NCBI GenBank assembly: GCA_021772355.1
Contig: JAJFMB010000023.1
Span: forward strand, 1-10,435
Reading direction: 5' to 3'
Length of the DNA: 10,435 nt
DNA from: Chlamydiota bacterium
GTDB lineage: Bacteria; Chlamydiota; Chlamydiia; Chlamydiales; JAJFMB01
Shown here: one piece after another, positions 6,347 through 10,435 of the stretch
How positions within the stretch are numbered: position 1 is the stretch's first letter
Layout: each line of letters opens with the position of its first letter
Translations under genes and position numbers: made by a program
The notes under the pieces: generated by a model
What the model was told of the DNA's origin: nothing
What the model saw: only the letters and a program-made list of their open reading frames with translations
The model's database searches: none

Positions 6347-7115
6347 AGAACACGAAAGGGATTTTCTGTTCTTCAAATGCTTGTTTCTGTTCTTTTAGAT
6401 ATTTTTCGGAGAGTTTAGCAAATCCGCCCATTTTTCTAAAATCGTCAATAAAGGCATTAACTTGGTTGAGCAGAGATTGATTGTCTTTTCGCACACCAAT
6501 TGCCCAAGACTCTTCTTCAATCGATGTGAGCAGTGCCCGAGTTGTTTCAGGATGTTTGCGCCAATGAGTATAGATGGAGAGTTGGTCGTATATAAAAACA
6601 TCTGACTTTCCTTGAATCACTTCCATAACGGCAGTGGATTCTTTATCGAGAATGATTAGCTCGGCTTGCTTAAGGTGTTTTTGAGCCCAAATTTGCGATG
6701 TGGATCCTAATTTAACGGCAACTTTTTTTCCGGGTTGATCCACTTCAGTAACCGATGTGAGTTTTGAATTTTTCGCGACTAATAGCGCGAGTCCGAGCTT
6801 GAGATAGGGTTTGGAAAAAGCAATGGATTTTTCTCTTTCAGGAGTTTTTGTCAGCGAAGAGATAATCAGATCAATTTTTCCATTCTTTAGGCTTGGGATC
6901 AAGCTGACATAAGGGATGTTTTGAATACTGACCGGGCGATGTAAATACTGCCCAAGTTCATGGGCCATTTCCACACTAATTCCCGTTGGATTACCTGCTT
7001 TATCAATCGTTTCAAAAGGGGGATAGGACAGTTCCATGCCTATAACAAGGGGCTTCTCTTCGGCGGTAGCAAGTGAAAAGATAAAAAGAAATGAAAGTAA
7101 TAAGGTTCTTACCAT
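6345..7115 (-). CDS. Polar amino-acid ABC importer, periplasmic binding protein
   Basis: 256 residues. Signal peptide 1-18 (cleavage after ATA) without a lipobox cysteine, so it is a soluble periplasmic protein and not a lipoprotein. The mature part is a family 3 solute-binding protein (SBP_bac_3): MELSYPPFE (27-35), a first lobe ending in SSLTKTPEREKSIAFSKPYL (86-105) with R94 at the position that holds the ligand carboxylate, KLGSTS (135-140), and DVFIYDQ (172-178) with D177 at the position that holds the ligand amino group. This points to an amino acid as ligand; which one cannot be told. The start ATG lies within the end of the upstream membrane-protein gene, overlapping it by 7 bp (ATGGTAA), with no clear ribosome-binding site, so it probably depends on re-initiation after that gene. 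Confidence 0.93.
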   Translation of the reverse strand: MVRTLLLSFLFIFSLATAEEKPLVIGMELSYPPFETIDKAGNPTGISVEMAHELGQYLHRPVSIQNIPYVSLIPSLKNGKIDLIISSLTKTPEREKSIAFSKPYLKLGLALLVAKNSKLTSVTEVDQPGKKVAVKLGSTSQIWAQKHLKQAELIILDKESTAVMEVIQGKSDVFIYDQLSIYTHWRKHPETTRALLTSIEEESWAIGVRKDNQSLLNQVNAFIDDFRKMGGFAKLSEKYLKEQKQAFEEQKIPFVF

Positions 7116-8773
7116 TTATACAAGGGTAAGGGCTTTAGGATGTTCTCCGCAACTAAATTCATTCTCAACTCTTCGGATAGAAGTCCCATTTTGTTTGCTT
7201 CATTGACATTTTTTATCCATTTAGCAGTCCCTTTAGATAATTTTAGCGTTTTATCTCTATTTTTATAACGGCTGCGCATAAATTCAAGTGTTTCTCTATC
7301 GACAGCCTGACACACTTCAAAGTGATGTTTCAGTGCTCTGTTTTTTGCTAGGCTGAAGATAAAAAGTGCAGCTCCACCCAGAGCCATACTTATAACATAA
7401 ATTAAGTTGATTCCAGGGAGGAACAATACCGCGATGATACTGAAATTGTAGACAAAATTTGCAATGAATTTGGCCACGCTAAGTAATTTTGCTTTGGCAG
7501 GCATTACCTCGCTGTCGCACTTTAGATCATTATAGGTTTCCCGAGCACTTGCTATAATAGAAATGGCAGCGAAGACTGGTGCGATGCTCGTAAGAGTGCC
7601 CGCAGCTGTTTGCAATGAAGGAGCAACTGTTTCGCTAAGTCCTCGGATGATTTTTGTCGCTTCCAAGGCAATAACATTAAGAGTGGCAAAGGCGTTCCAG
7701 CACTTCTCTTTTGTTGAGGTCTTAGCTCCTTTCTGCCACTTTTCTAGAGTCTCTTCTTTGACCTTGTTTAACGTTTTTTCGGGGATCTTCTCTGTAAGGT
7801 AGTCTGCAAATTTGTGAGTTTCCAAATGATAGTTGTCACGATATTTTTGATTCTCCGGGTTTTCAGTGAAAAGACGTTGCGCTTGTTGTAGTTGATCAAG
7901 CTCAGGATATGTCTTTAGATAATTATTGAGTTGCTCTTTGGATTCACCCTCATCTAGTGTAGCGCGTAACAGCCATTGTTGGATCGCCACATAATCTGAC
8001 ACGATAGAGTTTTTTTCTGATTTTGACGATATGTAAAGCCCTAGGGTTATCAAAGGGACAGCTAGTGTCCAGCCGACCGCTGTGCCGATCGCTAAAGCTT
8101 GTGTTGAAACGCCGGTAATTTTGTGCATCTGCACAGCAAGGTTTGCAAAGTCGTGCCCATTTTCAGCAGCGTTATGCATTTGATTATGCGACATGCAGGC
8201 CGCATCAATGGGATATGCGCTTGCTAGAAGGTGGTTTGTTGCACCGTAGCCGATTAGTGCGCCCCCCAAAACCGGGTGGTGTCTTTTGATGGCAAGTCCC
8301 TGGTTGATGGCTAAGGTGTCGAAAATAAGTGCCGGGATGGAGCCTGCGACTGAAATGGCAGCGCTTCTTCCTGCATCACCTAAGTATTTTCCCGCGTGAT
8401 TCGGAGTTCCTCCTTCCTCCCAAGTTGTGACACCGGAATTACCATCATGGTTATGGTCATACCCCCCAATCCACCGAACAAAACCGTTAATGCCGTTGTC
8501 TTTGATCGCGTGAAAGTTATCGATTCCGTCTACTTGAACGTGAGGGGCATCACCATGATATAGCATTCCATAGGCCAGCTGGTGGCCAAGTTCATGCATG
8601 GCGGTACTAACACCTGTTGTCTGCAACACAACTGCAGATATTCCGCCACAGGGATGCCCGACCATGATGTTCTTACTCAGTTGTCTTTCGCTAACCTCAT
8701 CATCCTTACGGAAAGCGAGGTATGTAAGATCCTGAGTAAACGCTGAAGTATTGAGTCCATCCGTACTATTCAT
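7109..8773 (-). CDS. Putative membrane zinc metalloprotease with HELGH motif, otherwise unrecognised
   Basis: 554 residues without a classical signal peptide; the first 40 are polar and Ser/Thr-rich. MHELGHQLAYGM (59-70) is an HExxH zinc motif (H60, E61, H64) in a hydrophobic surrounding. Hydrophobic segments follow near 44-58, 136-158, 168-187 and 222-248. The layout, with AAISVAGSIPALIFDTL (138-154) after the motif and NGHDFANLA (205-213) later, loosely recalls M50/site-2-protease-like proteins; the LDG motif of M50 is not obvious. DHNHDGNSG (106-114) resembles a calcium-binding DxNxDG loop. Residues 260-350 are charged, helical and possibly coiled. Two further hydrophobic regions (395-412 and 440-476, the latter two-lobed) precede a basic C terminus. 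The start ATG 8771-8773 has only a weak AGGG nearby. The stop overlaps the binding-protein start, so it belongs to the importer operon. Alternatives: a non-enzymatic membrane or inclusion protein. Protein-coding status sure, function unsure. Confidence 0.7.
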   Translation of the reverse strand: MNSTDGLNTSAFTQDLTYLAFRKDDEVSERQLSKNIMVGHPCGGISAVVLQTTGVSTAMHELGHQLAYGMLYHGDAPHVQVDGIDNFHAIKDNGINGFVRWIGGYDHNHDGNSGVTTWEEGGTPNHAGKYLGDAGRSAAISVAGSIPALIFDTLAINQGLAIKRHHPVLGGALIGYGATNHLLASAYPIDAACMSHNQMHNAAENGHDFANLAVQMHKITGVSTQALAIGTAVGWTLAVPLITLGLYISSKSEKNSIVSDYVAIQQWLLRATLDEGESKEQLNNYLKTYPELDQLQQAQRLFTENPENQKYRDNYHLETHKFADYLTEKIPEKTLNKVKEETLEKWQKGAKTSTKEKCWNAFATLNVIALEATKIIRGLSETVAPSLQTAAGTLTSIAPVFAAISIIASARETYNDLKCDSEVMPAKAKLLSVAKFIANFVYNFSIIAVLFLPGINLIYVISMALGGAALFIFSLAKNRALKHHFEVCQAVDRETLEFMRSRYKNRDKTLKLSKGTAKWIKNVNEANKMGLLSEELRMNLVAENILKPLPLYKW

Positions 8774-8823
8774 AACCCTACTTTAAAGCATAGGTGTTAA
8801 GAGAGTATTAATTTTAGTTTAAT

Positions 8824-9717
8824 TTATTGTGTTTTCTCTTGATTATAGAATAAATATAAGCCAAAGGTGACCATAGTAAGAGAGAGAAAGAAGAGGATAC
8901 CTACGGTTTCATCTAAAAATAGCCAGCCGTAGAGAGCAGTAAAGATGGGGCTGCTGACTCCCGCAAAGGACATAAAGGTGACGGTAAAAGACTTCAATAG
9001 GTGACAGTAAAGCTGATAGCAGATAATGCTCTGTACCAAAGCCATGTAGAGTGTTCCTGCCCAAAATAGGGACCACTCTGTAACGGGAAATGGGTCCCAT
9101 GTTTCTAGGCAAAGAGAAGTGAGAAGGCTTAAAGAGCCTCCTATAAGAAAGCTTATCCCATTAGCAAGTACCGAAGAGTAGCCAAGGTGAACAGTTAGTT
9201 TTTTCATAATGATCCAACCGATCACCGTCGCAGTTGCAGCGCATGCTATGGCGATTTCCGCAGCTGAAAAGATCCAAAAGCATCCGATTTCATCTCCTTT
9301 TAATGTATTGGTTGAGAAGATGGGGATAAATCCCAAAACTCCAATAACGAGTCCGATCCACTTGATAAGATCCATTTTCTCCCTCAAAAACAGGTATGAT
9401 AAAAATACCGAAAGGAAAGGAGCTAAGCTGTAAATTAGAGAGGTTTTAGCTGTGTGTAGGTACTGCAGTCCCCAAAATTCTAACCCATTAGTGAGAAAAA
9501 CATTAAAAAGCCCCAACAAAAACAGCAATGTCCAGTTGTGGGAAACATGGAATTTTTTCCGATCCACAATATATAGATAAAGCAGCAGTGCGACTCCCGG
9601 AAGAATCATCCTTACTCCTGTAAGAAAGAAAGGGGCGCTATACTGAAGTGTTATTTTGCCGGTAGTAAAAATTGTGGCAAATAGCGCATAAAGAAGGAAA
9701 ACTAAAAATAATTTCAT
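8824..9717 (-). CDS. DMT-superfamily (EamA) inner-membrane transporter
   Basis: 297 residues, about ten membrane helices in two repeated EamA halves, the usual size. Each half ends with the family pattern: APFLSVFLSYLFLREKMDLI then WIGLVIGVLGF (99-130), and SSPIFTALYGWLFLDET (255-271) followed by a final helix. EamA carriers move metabolites such as amino acids, nucleotide sugars or S-adenosylmethionine; chlamydiae use one of this superfamily as a SAM carrier, and that is one possible role here (inference). The start ATG 9715-9717 opens directly into helix 1 and no alternative start lies upstream, but there is no clear ribosome-binding site. The next gene downstream starts 50 bp after its stop, so it may be the first gene of the minus-strand cluster. 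Confidence 0.88.
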   Translation of the reverse strand: MKLFLVFLLYALFATIFTTGKITLQYSAPFFLTGVRMILPGVALLLYLYIVDRKKFHVSHNWTLLFLLGLFNVFLTNGLEFWGLQYLHTAKTSLIYSLAPFLSVFLSYLFLREKMDLIKWIGLVIGVLGFIPIFSTNTLKGDEIGCFWIFSAAEIAIACAATATVIGWIIMKKLTVHLGYSSVLANGISFLIGGSLSLLTSLCLETWDPFPVTEWSLFWAGTLYMALVQSIICYQLYCHLLKSFTVTFMSFAGVSSPIFTALYGWLFLDETVGILFFLSLTMVTFGLYLFYNQEKTQ

Positions 9718-9741
9718 AGAAGTAATGATGGATGATGAGAA

Positions 9742-10206
9742 ATGAATGAGTCAATAGAAAGTGTAATTTTCGGTGCCGGCTGTTTTTGGGGGGTGGAAAA
9801 AGCGTTCCGAAAAGTGAAAGGTGTGATTGATGTCACTGTGGGCTATGCCGGAGGTAGCGTTGAAAACCCTTCTTACGAAGAAGTTTGTAGGGGAGAGACA
9901 GGTCATGCGGAAGTGGTAAAGGTGGATTTTGATTCAACCCAAGTTAGCTATAGCGAATTGCTGAAAGTTTTTTGGTCCATTCACAACCCGACAACTCCAA
10001 ATCGGCAAGGCCCGGACAGAGGAAGTCAATACCGTTCGGTTATCCTCTACACTACGCCAGAGCAGCAAACAGAGGCTGAGCAATTGAAGCAAGAGCACTC
10101 CACTCTGTTTGATGATCCTATTGTCACAGAGATCGTTTACGCAACCCCTTTTTATCGCGCCGAAGAGTATCACCAACGATATTTAGAAAAGAAAGGTCGA
10201 TCTTAA
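9742..10206 (+). CDS. msrA: Peptide methionine (S)-sulfoxide reductase MsrA
   Basis: 154 residues. Reduces methionine-(S)-sulfoxide in proteins and so repairs oxidative damage, in the cytoplasm since no signal peptide is present. GAGCFWG (11-17) holds the nucleophile C14; TGHAEVV (53-59) holds E57; GPDRGSQYRS (90-99) and YRAEEYHQRY (138-147) are family blocks. It is at the short end for MsrA. C49 in EEVCRG is the common family cysteine; there are no C-terminal resolving cysteines, so recycling by thioredoxin must use C14 alone or with C49. The start is fixed by an in-frame TGA at 9736-9738. Its start codon is separated by 24 bp from that of the divergent EamA gene. It has no MsrB partner or fusion inside the window. 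Confidence 0.95.
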   Translation: MNESIESVIFGAGCFWGVEKAFRKVKGVIDVTVGYAGGSVENPSYEEVCRGETGHAEVVKVDFDSTQVSYSELLKVFWSIHNPTTPNRQGPDRGSQYRSVILYTTPEQQTEAEQLKQEHSTLFDDPIVTEIVYATPFYRAEEYHQRYLEKKGRS

Positions 10207-10435
10207 GTAATTTTCAAAATTGACGACATCAATCGGTTGAGCGCGATAGGCGACGTAGCCATCGGGACGCACGAGAAGAAGAGAAGGCTGACTCATATTC
10301 CAGGCTTGGTGCAAAGAGTTGTTGGTGTCAAGTAGTGTGGAAGGGGAGGAGATCTCTCTTTTCCCTCTGTCTTTTTGAATGAGATGAACTTTGATCACCT
10401 CTTTGAGGTGTGAAGATAAGAAGGTGATGATCTGT
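10183..10435 (-). CDS. C-terminal part of a probable FAD-dependent aromatic-ring monooxygenase (partial)
   Basis: An open frame runs from the right edge to TAA at 10183-10185, about 83 residues; the 5' end lies outside the window. LLLVRPDGYVAYRA is the characteristic C-terminal motif of PheA/TfdB-type FAD monooxygenases, where a thioredoxin-like C-terminal domain usually contains 'LVRPDGhVAwR'. The preceding part (ITFLSSHLKEVIKVHLIQ) fits a strand-helix-strand of that domain. Such enzymes hydroxylate phenols or polyketide-like rings using NAD(P)H and FAD; the N-terminal FAD motifs cannot be checked here. The internal GTG at 10396-10398 is not a credible start because the domain continues upstream of it. 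The last 24 bp overlap the 3' end of msrA on the other strand. Confidence 0.75.
   Translation of the reverse strand, partial: QIITFLSSHLKEVIKVHLIQKDRGKREISSPSTLLDTNNSLHQAWNMSQPSLLLVRPDGYVAYRAQPIDVVNFENYLRSTFLF

Noticed and set aside
8774..8823. Possible promoter for the metalloprotease-importer operon in the 50-bp gap after EamA
   Set aside because: AT-rich with TATGCT and TTAATA-like hexamers, but no pair of boxes with 16-18 bp spacing could be found.
10396..10398. GTG as a start for a small 71-residue protein at the right end
   Set aside because: The frame stays open to the window edge and the sequence upstream of the GTG continues the same domain pattern of FAD monooxygenases.
1..10435. 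Search by eye for CRISPR arrays, tRNA genes, insertion-sequence ends and phage genes
   Set aside because: No regularly spaced repeats, cloverleaf-like segments, transposase motifs or terminal inverted repeats were seen; nearly all the window is coding.

Overview
The window is compact bacterial DNA, about 95% coding, of moderate GC (I estimate low-to-mid 40s %, uncounted). It holds eleven protein genes, two of them cut by the window edges. There is no rRNA, tRNA, CRISPR array, insertion sequence or phage gene. The mix suggests a Gram-negative, host-associated bacterium: exported enzymes, an outer-membrane barrel, an amino-acid importer, a DMT-type transporter and large unrecognised membrane or secreted proteins. 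My best guess is an amoeba-associated ('environmental') member of the Chlamydiota, because the 271-residue secreted protein and the DMT carrier resemble proteins I associate with that group. This is inference and no marker gene here settles it.

Left part (1-3263): the 3' end of an unknown gene (+) meets, tail to tail, a secreted family 8 glycoside hydrolase (-). Across a 110-bp shared regulatory gap, a secreted SMP-30/gluconolactonase-like protein is read the other way (+). A perfect 10-bp hairpin lies between that gene and the next, convergent gene.

Middle part (3260-9717): seven genes run head to tail on the minus strand with gaps of 50 bp or less or with overlaps. In transcription order they are a DMT/EamA carrier, a 554-residue membrane protein with an HELGH zinc-protease motif, a polar amino-acid ABC importer (binding protein, permease, ATPase), an outer-membrane beta-barrel protein, and a secreted protein with a kinase-like motif pattern. 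Stop/start overlaps and a ribosome-binding site that overlaps a stop codon tie protease, binding protein, permease and ATPase into one translation-coupled unit. The set could work as a release-and-uptake route: barrel for outer-membrane passage, binding protein and ABC complex for inner-membrane import, with the protease as possible peptide supplier or regulator. That reading is inference from gene order.

Right part (9742-10435): msrA (+) starts only 24 bp from the carrier gene. It converges on, and overlaps by 24 bp, the 3' end of a probable FAD-dependent aromatic-ring monooxygenase (-) that runs off the window.

The most unusual items are the HELGH membrane protein placed in front of an ABC importer, the secreted kinase-like protein that overlaps the barrel gene by 50 bp, and the GH8 enzyme whose catalytic domain is interrupted by a beta-rich insertion.
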